Positions 35,804 through 47,584 of a DNA stretch of 64,000 nt are shown piece after piece. Location of the stretch: positions 124,001 through 188,000 of the forward strand of contig CAVXNC010000015.1 of NCBI GenBank assembly GCA_963762865.1. Reading direction: 5' to 3'. The position numbers and the translations under genes were made by a program. The notes beneath the pieces were generated by a model. The model was given only the letters and a program-made list of their open reading frames with translations. It was not told where the DNA came from and searched no databases. The stretch comes from DATHAP01 sp963762865 (GTDB lineage: Bacteria; Actinomycetota; Actinomycetes; JACCUZ01). Each line of letters opens with the position of its first letter. The stretch's first letter is position 1.

Positions 35804-36693
35804 TCACGAGTGCCCGCCGGCGGCCACCGGCGCGCCCACCGTCCCCGGCGGCACGGTCCCCACGTCGTCCCAGCGCACCCGGTCCCCGGCGAAGACCGGG
35901 CCCTCGGCGCAGGACCGGACCATCCGGGTCTCGCCGTCGTCGCCTACGACCGGCAGCACGCAGGTCATGCAGACCCCGATGCCGCAGGCCATCGACTCCT
36001 CGACGGCGCACTGGGAGGGGATGCCCTGGGCCGCCGCGAGCCGGCTGACGGCCCGAAGCATGCCCATCGGGCCGCAGGCGTAGAGGACATCGGTGCCGGC
36101 CCGGGCCATCAGCTCGGGCAGCACGTCGGTCACGACGCCCGGGGTGCCGGCCGAGCCGTCGACGGTGGTGACGGCCACGGTGGCGGCCATCCGCTTGGCG
36201 TCGAGCGCGCCGAAGAGGCGGTCGGCGCTGGCCGCGCCGAGCACGAAGTCGAGGCGGCAGCCGCGCTTGTGCAGCGCCTCGGCGAGACCGAAGAGCGGCG
36301 CGCTGCCGTAGCCCCCGCCCACCAGGGTCGCCGAGACACCCTTGCTGTCGCGGGGCAGCGAGAACGGCTTGCCCAGCGGGCCGACAACGTCGATCGGGGT
36401 GTGCGGGTGCTGCTCGGCCAGCCAGCGGGTGCCGGCGCCGTGCACGCCGACGACGACCTCGACGGTGCCGCCGTAGACCCCGGTCGCGCGCGCCTGGTAG
36501 ATGGAGAAGGCCCGGCGCAGCACCATGCCGGTGCGCTCGCCACCCACCGCGAGGGCCACGAAGTGCCCCGGTCTGGCCCGCTCGGCGATGCCCGGCGCCA
36601 CCAGCGTCAGGTGGTGGTAGGCACCGACCTTGCGGCTGGCCAGGACCTCGCCGCGCACCTGCACCGGCCGAGTCTGGCTGCTGCTGTCAGGGG

Positions 36694-36697
<4 letters not shown>
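35804..36697 (-). CDS. pyrK: Dihydroorotate dehydrogenase electron-transfer subunit
   Basis: PyrK passes electrons from the PyrD flavin to NAD. The 297-residue protein has an FAD-binding barrel (LRRAFSIYQAR), an NAD-binding domain (ATLVGGGYGSAPLFGLAEAL, YACGPMGML) and a C-terminal 2Fe-2S cluster motif CAVEESMACGIGVCMTCVLP. The GTG at 36697 overlaps the carB stop. An unrelated frame stays open upstream. Confidence 0.95.
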
Positions 36698-40001
<3,304 letters not shown>

Positions 40002-40002
<1 letters not shown>

Positions 40003-41117
40003 CAGGCGGCCGTCCTCTCCAGGAGTGCGCTGAAGCGGTCGAAGAGGTACGCCGCGTCGTGCGGCCCGGCGGCCGCCTCCGGGTGGTACTGCACCGAGAA
40101 GGCCGGCACGTCGAGGCAGCGCAGCCCCTCGACGACGTCGTCGTTGAGGCAGACGTGCGACACCTCGGCCGCGCCGAAGGGTGTCTGGAACGTGCCGTCG
40201 CGCGGTGCGTCGACCGCGAACCCGTGGTTGTGCGCGGTCACCTCGACGCGTCCCGTCGCGCGGTCCTTGACCGGCTGGTTGATGCCGCGGTGGCCGTAGC
40301 GGAGCTTGTACGTCGTCAGCCCGAGCGCCCTGCCGAGCACCTGGTTGCCGAAGCAGATGCCGAAGACCGGGACGCCGCGGCCGAGCAGGTCGGCGGTCAG
40401 GGCAACAGCCCGGTCGGCGGTGGCCGGGTCGCCCGGCCCGTTGGAGAGGAACACCCCGTCGGCCCCGGTGGCCAGCACCTCCTCGACGGTCGAGGTCGCG
40501 GGCAGCACATGGGTCGCGATGCCCCGCTCGGCCATCCGGTGCGGCGTCATGGCCTTGATGCCGAGGTCGAGCGCCGCCACCGTGAAGCGGCGCGGACCGA
40601 CGGGCTCGACGACGTACGGCGTCGGGGTGGTGACCTCGCCGGTGAGGTCGGCACCGGCCATCGCGGGCGCGTCCTGGACCCGCGCCAGGAACGAGGCCTC
40701 GTCGGTGTCCAGCGACGTGACCCCTACGCGCATGGCGCCGCGCTCGCGCAGGTGCCGGGTCAGGGCGCGGGTGTCGACTCCGCTGATGCCGACGACGCCC
40801 TGCGCGGCGAGCTCCTCCCCCAGCGACCGGCGGGACCGCCACGACGACGGCCGGCGGGCCGGGTCGCGCACGACGTAGCCGCTCACCCAGATCCGCGCCG
40901 ACTCCGGGTCCTCGTCGTTGACGCCGGTGTTGCCGACGTGCGGGGCGGTCATCACGACGACCTGGCGGTGGTACGAGGGGTCGGTCAGCGTCTCCTGGTA
41001 GCCGGTCATGCCGGTCGAGAAGACCGCCTCGCCGAAGGTCTCCCCCGCCGCGCCGTAGGACTCGCCGCGGAAGGACCGCCCGTCCTCGAGCACCAGCAGC
41101 GCCGGCGTACCGGCCAT
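40002..41117 (-). CDS. carA: Carbamoyl-phosphate synthase small (glutaminase) subunit
   Basis: This 371-residue subunit supplies ammonia from glutamine. The N-terminal domain has FGEAVFSTGMTGYQETLTDP. The class I amidotransferase domain has LSNGPGDPA, the nucleophile Cys in VFGICFGNQVLGRALG, and the His-Glu pair in VQYHPEAAAGP. The ATG at 41117 overlaps the pyrC stop by ATGA. Confidence 0.97.
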
Positions 41118-42406
41118 CAGGCCAGCTTCCCGTCGAGGACGGTCGGCCGGCCGCGCAGGAACGTGGCGACGACCGCGCCGGGCAGGGTGCGCCCGGCGTA
41201 GGGGGTGTTGCGCGACCGCGACGCGAGCGCGAAGGGGTCGATCTCGCGACGCGCGGCCGGGTCGACCAGCACGAGGTTGGCCGGCGCACCCGCCTCCAGC
41301 GGCCGGCCGTGGTCGTCGACCAGCCCGATGCGAGCAGGTCTCGTCGACAACCGGTCGGCCACGCCTGCCCAGTCGAGCAGCCCGGTCTCGACCATCGCCT
41401 CCTGCACCACCGACAGGGCGGTCTCGAGCCCGAGCATCCCCATGGCGGCAGCCGCCCACTCGCAGTCCTTGTCCTCGTGCGAGTGCGGCGCGTGGTCGGT
41501 GGCGACCGCGTCGATGGTCCCGTCGGCGAGGGCCTCCCGCAGCGCGGTGACGTCGTCCGCCGTCCGCAGCGGGGGGTTGACCTTGAAGGTCGGGTCGTAC
41601 GTCGCGGCCAGCTCGTCGGTCAGCAGCAGGTGGTGCGGCGTGACCTCGGCGGTGACGTTCCAGCCCTTCGACTTGGCCCAGCGGAGGATCTCGACCGAGC
41701 CGGCCGTCGACACGTGGCAGACGTGCAGCCGGGAGCCGACGTGGGCGGCGAGCAGCACGTCGCGGGCGATGATCGCCTCCTCGGCGACCGCCGGCCAGCC
41801 CTGGAGCCCGAGCACGCCGGAGAGCTCGCCCTCGTTCATCTGGGCGCCCTCGGTCAGCCGCGGCTCCTGCGCGTGCTGGGCCACGACGCCGCCGAACGCC
41901 TTGACGTACTCCAGGGCCCGGCGCATCAGCACGGCGTCGGAGACGCACTTGCCGTCGTCGGAGAAGACCCGCACCCGGGCGGCGCTGTCGGCCATCGCCC
42001 CGAGCTCGGCGAGCCGCTCCCCGGCCAGCCCGACGGTGACCGCCCCGACCGGCCGCACGTCGCAGTGCCCGGCCTCGCGACCGAGCCGCCAGACCTGCTC
42101 GACGACCCCCGCGGTGTCGGCGACCGGGTCGGTGTTGGCCATCGCGTGCACCGCGGTGAAGCCACCGAGCGCGGCGGCCGCGGTGCCGGTGTCGACCGTC
42201 TCGGCGTCCTCGCGTCCGGGCTCGCGCAGGTGGGTGTGCAGGTCGACCAGCCCGGGCAGCGCGACCAGCCCGTCGGCGTCGACGACCTCGGCACCGGCGC
42301 GGGCGAGCCCCGGCCCGACCTCGCTGATCACACCGTCCTCGAGCACCAGGTCCGCCGGCTCGCCGCCGAGGACCCGGGCTCCCTTGAGCACGTACGTCGG
42401 GCTCAT
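41117..42406 (-). CDS. pyrC: Dihydroorotase, type I
   Basis: PyrC cyclises carbamoyl aspartate to dihydroorotate. The 429-residue amidohydrolase has the metal motif GLVDLHTHLREPGREDAET, AMANTDPVADT, HVCHVSTAGSVEILRWAKSK, TAEVTPHHLLLTDE and AVATDHAPHSHEDK (catalytic Asp). Its length and motifs fit the type I bacterial class. It lies between pyrB and carA with 4-base overlaps at both ends. Confidence 0.97.
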   Translation of the reverse strand: MSPTYVLKGARVLGGEPADLVLEDGVISEVGPGLARAGAEVVDADGLVALPGLVDLHTHLREPGREDAETVDTGTAAAALGGFTAVHAMANTDPVADTAGVVEQVWRLGREAGHCDVRPVGAVTVGLAGERLAELGAMADSAARVRVFSDDGKCVSDAVLMRRALEYVKAFGGVVAQHAQEPRLTEGAQMNEGELSGVLGLQGWPAVAEEAIIARDVLLAAHVGSRLHVCHVSTAGSVEILRWAKSKGWNVTAEVTPHHLLLTDELAATYDPTFKVNPPLRTADDVTALREALADGTIDAVATDHAPHSHEDKDCEWAAAAMGMLGLETALSVVQEAMVETGLLDWAGVADRLSTRPARIGLVDDHGRPLEAGAPANLVLVDPAARREIDPFALASRSRNTPYAGRTLPGAVVATFLRGRPTVLDGKLA

Positions 42407-43362
42407 GCCAGGCCTCCCTCGGTGGCGCCGGACAGCAACAGGTAGAGCACGGCCATCCGGACGCTCACGCCGTTCGTGACCTGCTCGACGATCGTCGACC
42501 GCGCCGAGTCGGCCACCTCGGCGGCGATCTCCATGCCGCGGTTCATCGGCCCGGGGTGCATCACGATCGCGTGGTCGGGCAGCTGCGCCATGCGGGCACC
42601 GTCGAGGCCGTAGCGGCGGGAGTACTCGCGGGAGCTCGGGAAGAAGGCGTCATGCATCCGCTCCCGCTGCACGCGCAGCATCATCACGACGTCGCTCTTG
42701 GCGAGCTCGCCGTCGAGGTCGTAGGAGGTCCCGCACGGCCAGGCGTCGATGCCGACCGGCAGCAGGGTCGGCGGCGCCACCAGGGTGACCTCGGCGCCGA
42801 GGGTGTGCAGCAGGAGGACGTTGGAGCGGGCGACCCGGGAGTGCAGGACGTCTCCGACGATCGTGACTCGCCTACCTGACAGGTCGGTCCCGGTCGCGGT
42901 GTCGCGGCCGTTGAGCCGCCGTCTCATGGTGAAGGCGTCGAGCAGCGCCTGCGTCGGGTGCTCGTGGGTGCCGTCGCCGGCGTTGACCACCGAGCCGCGG
43001 ATCCAGCCGGAGTGCGCCAGCCGGTGCGGGGCGCCGGACGCGTGGTGCCGCACGACGACCGCGTCGGCGCCCATCGCCTCGAGGGTCAGCGCCGTGTCCT
43101 TGAGGCTCTCGCCCTTGGACACGCTCGAGCCCTTGGCGGCGAAGTTGATCACGTCGGCCGAGAGCCGCTTGGCCGCTGCCTCGAAGGAGATCCGGGTGCG
43201 TGTCGAGTCCTCGAAGAAGAGGTTGACGACGGTCCGGCCGCGCAGCGTCGGCAGCTTCTTGATGGGCCGGTCGGCCAGCCGGGCGAGCTCCTCGGCGGTG
43301 TCGAGCACCAGGAGCGCGTCGTCGCGGGTCAGGTCCGCGGCCGAGAGCAGGTGGGACTTCAC
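42403..43362 (-). CDS. pyrB: Aspartate carbamoyltransferase catalytic chain
   Basis: PyrB joins carbamoyl phosphate and aspartate. The 319-residue protein shows the carbamoyl-phosphate site FFEDSTRTRISFEAAAKRL, SVSKGESLKDT with the mobile Ser-Lys loop, GDGTHEHPTQALLDAFTMRR and VMHPGPMNRGMEIA. No pyrI regulatory chain is present in the operon. It overlaps pyrR and pyrC by 4 bases each. Confidence 0.98.
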   Translation of the reverse strand: MKSHLLSAADLTRDDALLVLDTAEELARLADRPIKKLPTLRGRTVVNLFFEDSTRTRISFEAAAKRLSADVINFAAKGSSVSKGESLKDTALTLEAMGADAVVVRHHASGAPHRLAHSGWIRGSVVNAGDGTHEHPTQALLDAFTMRRRLNGRDTATGTDLSGRRVTIVGDVLHSRVARSNVLLLHTLGAEVTLVAPPTLLPVGIDAWPCGTSYDLDGELAKSDVVMMLRVQRERMHDAFFPSSREYSRRYGLDGARMAQLPDHAIVMHPGPMNRGMEIAAEVADSARSTIVEQVTNGVSVRMAVLYLLLSGATEGGLA

Positions 43363-44027
43363 CGGGCCTCCTCCGGGCGTACGTCGCCGGGCTGGTCCGG
43401 CCCGGCGGCCGGCGGGCCGGGAGGTGGCCCGCCCTCGATGACGACCGCGTCGGAACCGTCGCGCTCCTCGAGCAGGACGCGGACCCGCTCCCCGGCGGAG
43501 GTCGGGAGGTTCTTGCCGACGTAGTCGGCGCGGATCGGCAGCTCGCGGTGCCCGCGGTCGACGAGGACGGCGAGCTGGACCCGGCTGGGGCGGCCGTGGT
43601 CGTTGAGCGAGTCGAGCGCGGCCCGGATGGTGCGCCCGGAGTAGAGGACGTCGTCGACGAGGACGACGGTGCGCCCGTCGACGCCCTCCGGCGGCAGGTC
43701 GGTGTGCTCGAGGGTGCGCGCCGGGTGCAGCCGCAGGTCGTCGCGGTACATCGTGACGTCCAGCGCGCCGACCGGCACGGCGGAGCCCTCGACCTCGGCG
43801 ATGCGGGCGGCCAGCCGGTGGGCCAGGGGCACGCCGCGGGACGGGATGCCGAGCAGGACCAGGTCGTGGGCGCCCTTGTTGCGCTCGAGGACCTCGTGCG
43901 CGATGCGGGTCAGTGCCCGCGCGATGTCGGCCGCCTCCAGGACGGTTCTGCGGCTGACTGCGTTTGGACTGCTGGGGCTGGTGCCGGGTGCCGCGCTCGT
44001 GGGCGCAGGCGTCGGGGTAGGCGTCAT
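43359..44027 (-). CDS. pyrR: PyrR regulator / uracil phosphoribosyltransferase homologue
   Basis: PyrR binds pyr-leader RNA when UMP is high. The 222-residue protein has a Pro/Thr-rich N-terminal extension of about 25 residues, then RRTVLEAADIARALTRIAHE, GIPSRGVPLAHRLA, LDVTMYRDDLR and the PRPP loop VVLVDDVLYSGRTIRAALD. A Pro-rich tail of about 30 residues is unusual. An AAGGAGG site lies 11 bases upstream, directly beside a PyrR-type hairpin, so autoregulation of the whole operon is expected. Confidence 0.95.
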   Translation of the reverse strand: MTPTPTPAPTSAAPGTSPSSPNAVSRRTVLEAADIARALTRIAHEVLERNKGAHDLVLLGIPSRGVPLAHRLAARIAEVEGSAVPVGALDVTMYRDDLRLHPARTLEHTDLPPEGVDGRTVVLVDDVLYSGRTIRAALDSLNDHGRPSRVQLAVLVDRGHRELPIRADYVGKNLPTSAGERVRVLLEERDGSDAVVIEGGPPPGPPAAGPDQPGDVRPEEAR

Positions 44028-44046
44028 CGGCCGACCGACCTCCTTC

Positions 44047-44064
44047 CCCGCCTCTCAGGACGGG
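44047..44064 (-). promoter_or_regulatory. Predicted PyrR-binding hairpin in pyrR leader
   Basis: On the minus strand CCCG-TCCTGAGAGG-CGGG can form a short stem whose loop contains UCCUGAGAGGC, matching the known PyrR RNA recognition loop pattern (UCCxGxGAGGy). It lies immediately 5' of the AAGGAGG ribosome site (44039-44045). No terminator hairpin is visible, so binding would block translation, as reported for mycobacterial pyrR. Confidence 0.75.
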
Positions 44065-44236
44065 TCGTTAAAGGACGTCTCGCTGTCCCGGCCAACCTAG
44101 CAGCGCCCCCACACCGAATGCAGTGCGTGACCCGCCGGCCGCGTCGTCGTTCTGCGGGTTGCTGCCTGAAGCGGCCGCCGAGCGTGCCGACGCGGCCGAT
44201 CGGGTGAACCAGGTCAAGAAAGTGCCAAGAAAAGTC

Positions 44237-44266
44237 ATCACGCTACGTAACGTCACGCAGCGTTAC
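44237..44266 (+). promoter_or_regulatory. Tandem BldD operator boxes upstream of bldD
   Basis: GTCACGCAGCGTTAC (44252-44266) fits the BldD box nTnACnC(A/T)GnGTnAn at every position. The adjoining ATCACGCTACGTAAC (44237-44251) fits except for one base. The sites lie 86-116 bases before the bldD ATG, implying negative autoregulation as known for streptomycete BldD. The rest of the 325-bp pyrR-bldD gap shows no other gene. Confidence 0.8.
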
Positions 44267-44352
44267 CGCGATAGACGGTTGCCGCCGGGTAGCGGGGGCG
44301 GTGAGACGGATGAGGTCACGAGCCGTGACCACCGAGAAGGGGGCAGCACCAG

Positions 44353-44841
44353 ATGCCGACGGAGTACGCACGGGCGCTCGGCGGTCGCCTGCGGGCCATC
44401 CGCACCCAGCAGGGCCTGTCCCTGCACGGGGTCGAGGAGAAGTCGGACGGCCGCTGGAAGGCCGTCGTCGTGGGGTCCTACGAGCGCGGCGACCGGGCCG
44501 TGACCGTGCAGCGGCTCGCCGAGCTGGCCGACTTCTACGCGGTCCCGGTGTCCGAGCTGCTGCCGGACAGCACCCCGCTGGGGGCGGCCGAGCCGCCGCC
44601 CCGCCTGATCCTGGACCTGGAGAAGCTCCAGGTCGTGCCGGCCGAGCGGGCCGGCCCGCTGGCGCGCTACGCAGCGACCATCCAGGCGCAGCGTGGCGAC
44701 TACAACGGGCGGGTGCTCTCGATCCGCCAGGAGGACCTGCGCACCCTGGCCGTCATCTACGACGAGACCCCGTCGCAGCTCACCGAGCAGCTCATCGTGT
44801 GGGGTGTCCTCAACGCCGAGGCGCGCCGCGCCCTCGACTGA
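44353..44841 (+). CDS. bldD: BldD developmental/c-di-GMP-responsive repressor
   Basis: The 162-residue protein is closely BldD-like: N-terminal HTH LRAIRTQQGLSLHGVEEKSD and VGSYERGDRAVTVQRLAELA, linker, and a C-terminal domain with RYAATIQAQRGDYNGRVLSI then RQEDLRTLAVIYDE. The c-di-GMP signature (RGD followed eight residues later by RxxD) is intact. Tetrameric c-di-GMP makes BldD dimerise on DNA. It is divergent from the pyr operon, and tandem BldD boxes lie upstream. Confidence 0.97.
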   Translation: MPTEYARALGGRLRAIRTQQGLSLHGVEEKSDGRWKAVVVGSYERGDRAVTVQRLAELADFYAVPVSELLPDSTPLGAAEPPPRLILDLEKLQVVPAERAGPLARYAATIQAQRGDYNGRVLSIRQEDLRTLAVIYDETPSQLTEQLIVWGVLNAEARRALD

Positions 44842-44873
44842 CTCCGGCCGCCCGGGTGCGCCTCACCCTCAGC

Positions 44874-44962
44874 CAATTGATCACGCGGGCGTGGTCAATG
44901 GTGGCTGGACGGGGCAAATTTGCCTGGGTCAGCAGCAAATGACCACGCCAGCGTGATCATTG
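44874..44962. repeat. Copy B of the palindromic intergenic element (bldD-nusB gap)
   Basis: This 89-bp element is nearly symmetric. Outer hairpin-forming arms (TGATCACGCGGGCGTGGTCA at 44879-44898; TGACCACGCCAGCGTGATCA at 44940-44959) are inverted copies of each other, and inner segments TGGTGGCTGG and GGTCAGCAGCAAA flank a perfect palindrome GGCAAATTTGCC (44913-44924). It lies between convergent bldD and nusB. It closely matches 27857-27926 in inverse orientation. Confidence 0.88.
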
Positions 44963-44993
44963 TGGCCGGTGTGGTGGCCTGGGGGCCCGCGGG

Positions 44994-45422
44994 TCAGTCG
45001 GGGGGCTGCGGGGCGGCAGTGAGCTCGGGCTTGAGGTCCAGGAGCTTGCCGAGCAGGCCGTTGACGAAGCTCGGCGACTCGTCGGTGGACAGCGAGCGCG
45101 CCAGGGTGACCGCCTCGTCGATCACCACGGCGTCCGGGACGTCGTCGCGCCACAGCAGCTCGTAGGTCGCCAGGCGCAGGAGCGCGCGGTCCACCGCGGG
45201 CATCCGGTCCAGCGACCAGTCCCGGGAGTACGTCGCCAGCAGCTCGTCGATGCGCGCCTGGTTGGCGACGACACCTTCGACCAGCTCGACGGAGTACGCC
45301 GACACCGGCGGGTCGGACGCGGCGACCCGGCCGGCCAGCAGCTCCAGCACCGGGGCCGAGCGCTGGTCGGCCTCGAAGAGCACGTCCAGAGCCCGCTTGC
45401 GCGCCTTGCTGCGGGCGGACAT
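44994..45422 (-). CDS. nusB: Transcription antitermination factor NusB
   Basis: This 142-residue helical protein binds BoxA RNA with NusE in rRNA antitermination. It shows ARSKARKRALDVLFEADQRS, TYSRDWSLDRMPAVDRALLR, LATYELLWRDDVPDAVVIDE and SFVNGLLGKLLDL. It is the last gene of the aroC-to-nusB unit; its ATG shares a base with the efp stop (TGATG). Confidence 0.96.
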   Translation of the reverse strand: MSARSKARKRALDVLFEADQRSAPVLELLAGRVAASDPPVSAYSVELVEGVVANQARIDELLATYSRDWSLDRMPAVDRALLRLATYELLWRDDVPDAVVIDEAVTLARSLSTDESPSFVNGLLGKLLDLKPELTAAPQPPD

Positions 45423-45988
45423 CAGGAACCCGTCACGCGCCCGAGGTAGGAGCCGTCCCGGGTGTCGACCTTGACCTTCTCGCCGGTGACGATGAAGAGC
45501 GGCACGGCGATCTCGGCGCCGGTCTCCAGGGTCGCCGGCTTGGTGCCGCCGGTCGACCGGTCACCCTGCATGCCCGGCTCGGTGTAGGAGATCGTCAGCT
45601 CGACCGAGGCGGGCAGCTCGACGTAGAGCGGGGTGCCTTCGTGGATCGCCACGACGGTGTCCTGGTTCTCCAGCATGAACTTCTGGCCCTCGCCGACGGT
45701 GTCCGCCGGCACGTGGATCTGGTCGTAGGACTGGGTGTCCATGAAGACGAAGTCGGTGCCCTCCTTGTAGAGGTACTGCATGTCCCGCTTGTCCACCGTG
45801 GCGGTCTCGACCTTGGTGCCGGCGTTGAAGGTCTTGTCGACGACCTTCCCGGACAGCACGTTCTTGAGCTTGGTCCGCACGAAGGCGCCACCCTTGCCGG
45901 GCTTGACGTGCTGGAACTCCACCACCGACCAGAGCTGTCCGTCGAGGTTGAGCACCAGACCGTTCTTGAGGTCGTTCGTCGTCGCCAC
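45422..45988 (-). CDS. efp: Elongation factor P
   Basis: EF-P relieves ribosome stalling at polyproline. The 188-residue protein begins with GTG at 45988 and has FQHVKPGKGGAFVRTKLKN, with Lys at the tip of the first domain, then MDTQSYDQIHVP and the C-terminal SYLGRVTG. No modification enzymes (EpmA/B, YmfI) are in the window. It lies 21 bases after the aminopeptidase gene. Confidence 0.97.
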   Translation of the reverse strand: MATTNDLKNGLVLNLDGQLWSVVEFQHVKPGKGGAFVRTKLKNVLSGKVVDKTFNAGTKVETATVDKRDMQYLYKEGTDFVFMDTQSYDQIHVPADTVGEGQKFMLENQDTVVAIHEGTPLYVELPASVELTISYTEPGMQGDRSTGGTKPATLETGAEIAVPLFIVTGEKVKVDTRDGSYLGRVTGS

Positions 45989-46009
45989 GTGTCAGTCCTT
46001 CGCGCGTGT

Positions 46010-47089
46010 CTAGAGGACCAGCAGGTCCTTGGGGCTGGTCGTGAGCAGCTCGGGCTCGCCGTCGGCCACGACCAGGGTGTCCTCGATGCGGACGCCTCCG
46101 CGACCGGGGAGATAGACCCCGGGCTCGACGGTGATCGGCGTGCGAGCGGCGATCCTACCCGTCTTGCCGTAGCCCATCATCGGAGCCTCGTGGATCTCCA
46201 GGCCGACCCCGTGCCCGAGGCCGTGCGGGAAGGCCTCGGCGTAGCCCGCGTCGGCGACCACCCGCCGGGCCGCCGCGTCGACATCGGCCACGTCAGCACC
46301 GGGTGAAAGGGCGTGCCGCCCGGCACGCTGGGCGGAGCGCACCACGTCGTAGATCTCGCGCTGCCAGTCCGCCGGCTCCCGGCCGATCACGACCGTCCGG
46401 GTGCAGTCGGCGTGGTAGCCGCCGTACCGCGCCCCGAAGTCGATCTTCAGCAGGTCGCCGCGCTCGATCTCCCGGTCGGTCGGCCGGTGGTGGGGCACGG
46501 CACTGTTGGGGCCGGTCGCCACGATCGTCTCGAACGCGATCGCCTCCGCGCCGAGCTCCAGCATCTCGGCCTCCAGCCGGCGGGCCACCTCGCGCTCGGT
46601 CTGGCCCGGCGCGATCGTGCCGTAGGTCTCCCCCAGCGCCCGGCCGCTGATCGCGCAGGCCTCGCGCAGCAGCGCGAGCTCGTCGTCGTCCTTCACCGTG
46701 CGCAGCTGCTCCACGGCGTGACCGAGGGCCACCAGCGCCGGCGAGCCCTCGATGCCGGCCAGCTCCTGGTGCATCTCCACCGTGACGTCGTGCGCCTCGA
46801 AGCCGAGCGCCCCCAGCCGCTCCCCGGCGGCGTGCGCCACCAGGGCCGCTGCGCACTCGCGGGCCACCACGACGTCCAGGTCCGGTGACTGCGCCGCTGC
46901 CTGCGTCGTGTAGCGGCCGTCGGTGGCGAGGTACGCGGCGTCGCCCGTGACGAGCAGCGCACCGTTGGACCCGGTGAAACCGGTGAGGTAGCGGACGTTG
47001 ACCAGCCGGGTGACCAGCGCGGCCTCGGCCCCGGCCGCGCCGAGGTGCTCGCGCAGCCGCTCGCGACGTACGTCATGGGTGTGCGGCAC
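46010..47089 (-). CDS. pepP: M24 family Xaa-Pro aminopeptidase/dipeptidase
   Basis: This 359-residue metallopeptidase has a creatinase-like N-terminal domain and a C-terminal pita-bread domain with five metal ligands visible: Asp in LLKIDFGARYGGYHADCTRT (two Asp), His in FPHGLGHGVGLEIHEAP, and Glu in TVEPGVYLPGRGGVRIEDT. It likely removes N-terminal residues preceding proline. Location directly before efp, which acts on proline-rich synthesis, is conserved across many bacteria. Confidence 0.93.
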   Translation of the reverse strand: MPHTHDVRRERLREHLGAAGAEAALVTRLVNVRYLTGFTGSNGALLVTGDAAYLATDGRYTTQAAAQSPDLDVVVARECAAALVAHAAGERLGALGFEAHDVTVEMHQELAGIEGSPALVALGHAVEQLRTVKDDDELALLREACAISGRALGETYGTIAPGQTEREVARRLEAEMLELGAEAIAFETIVATGPNSAVPHHRPTDREIERGDLLKIDFGARYGGYHADCTRTVVIGREPADWQREIYDVVRSAQRAGRHALSPGADVADVDAAARRVVADAGYAEAFPHGLGHGVGLEIHEAPMMGYGKTGRIAARTPITVEPGVYLPGRGGVRIEDTLVVADGEPELLTTSPKDLLVL

Positions 47090-47098
47090 GGCTCAACC

Positions 47099-47584
47099 CT
47101 AGAGCGCGCGTGACCACCGGCCGACCGGGTCGCCCCACGCGTCGTCCCGCACGACACCGTCGTGACGGAAGCCGTGGCCCGAGTAGAGCCGCTGCGCGCG
47201 GGTGTTGTCCTCGTGCGTGAAGAGCTGCACCCGGTCGTAGCCGAGCGAACGCGCGTGGTCGAGCGCCGCATCGACGAGCCGCCCGCCGATCCCCTCGCCC
47301 CAGCGCCGGGGAGAGACGAAGACCATCGACAGGTGGCACCGCCCGGGGATCTGGGGTCCGGCGCCGTCGTCCTCCCTCGCCGGCCAGCCCTGCGTCACGC
47401 CGACGACCGTCCCGCCGTCGGCGGCCACCAGCACCCAGACGTCCTCCTGCGCGAACCGCTCGCGCAGCAGGTCCGGCACCTCCGCCGGCGCCGGGCCGTC
47501 CCGCCGCGCCTCGTCGGCGGCCTGCCACACCGCGATGGCCGCCTCGTGATCGTCCGGCTCGGCCGGCCTGATGACGACCGTCAC
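47099..47584 (-). CDS. GNAT family N-acetyltransferase
   Basis: This 161-residue protein contains one GNAT domain: VVIRPAEPDDHEAAIAVWQA, CHLSMVFVSPRRWGEGIGGR (acetyl-CoA pyrophosphate loop RRWGEGIG) and LFTHEDNTRAQRLYSGHGFR. The substrate is not predictable. The GTG at 47584 overlaps the aroQ stop, so it is coupled to the shikimate genes, though a role in that pathway is not implied. Confidence 0.88.
   Translation of the reverse strand: MTVVIRPAEPDDHEAAIAVWQAADEARRDGPAPAEVPDLLRERFAQEDVWVLVAADGGTVVGVTQGWPAREDDGAGPQIPGRCHLSMVFVSPRRWGEGIGGRLVDAALDHARSLGYDRVQLFTHEDNTRAQRLYSGHGFRHDGVVRDDAWGDPVGRWSRAL

Noticed and set aside
44879..44959. BldD operator boxes inside palindromic element B
   Set aside because: The arms contain TCACGC and GCGTGG halves like a BldD box, but the spacer is two bases instead of one and the distal A is missing. 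Copy A beside metK has the same pattern, so it reflects the repeat, not an operator.
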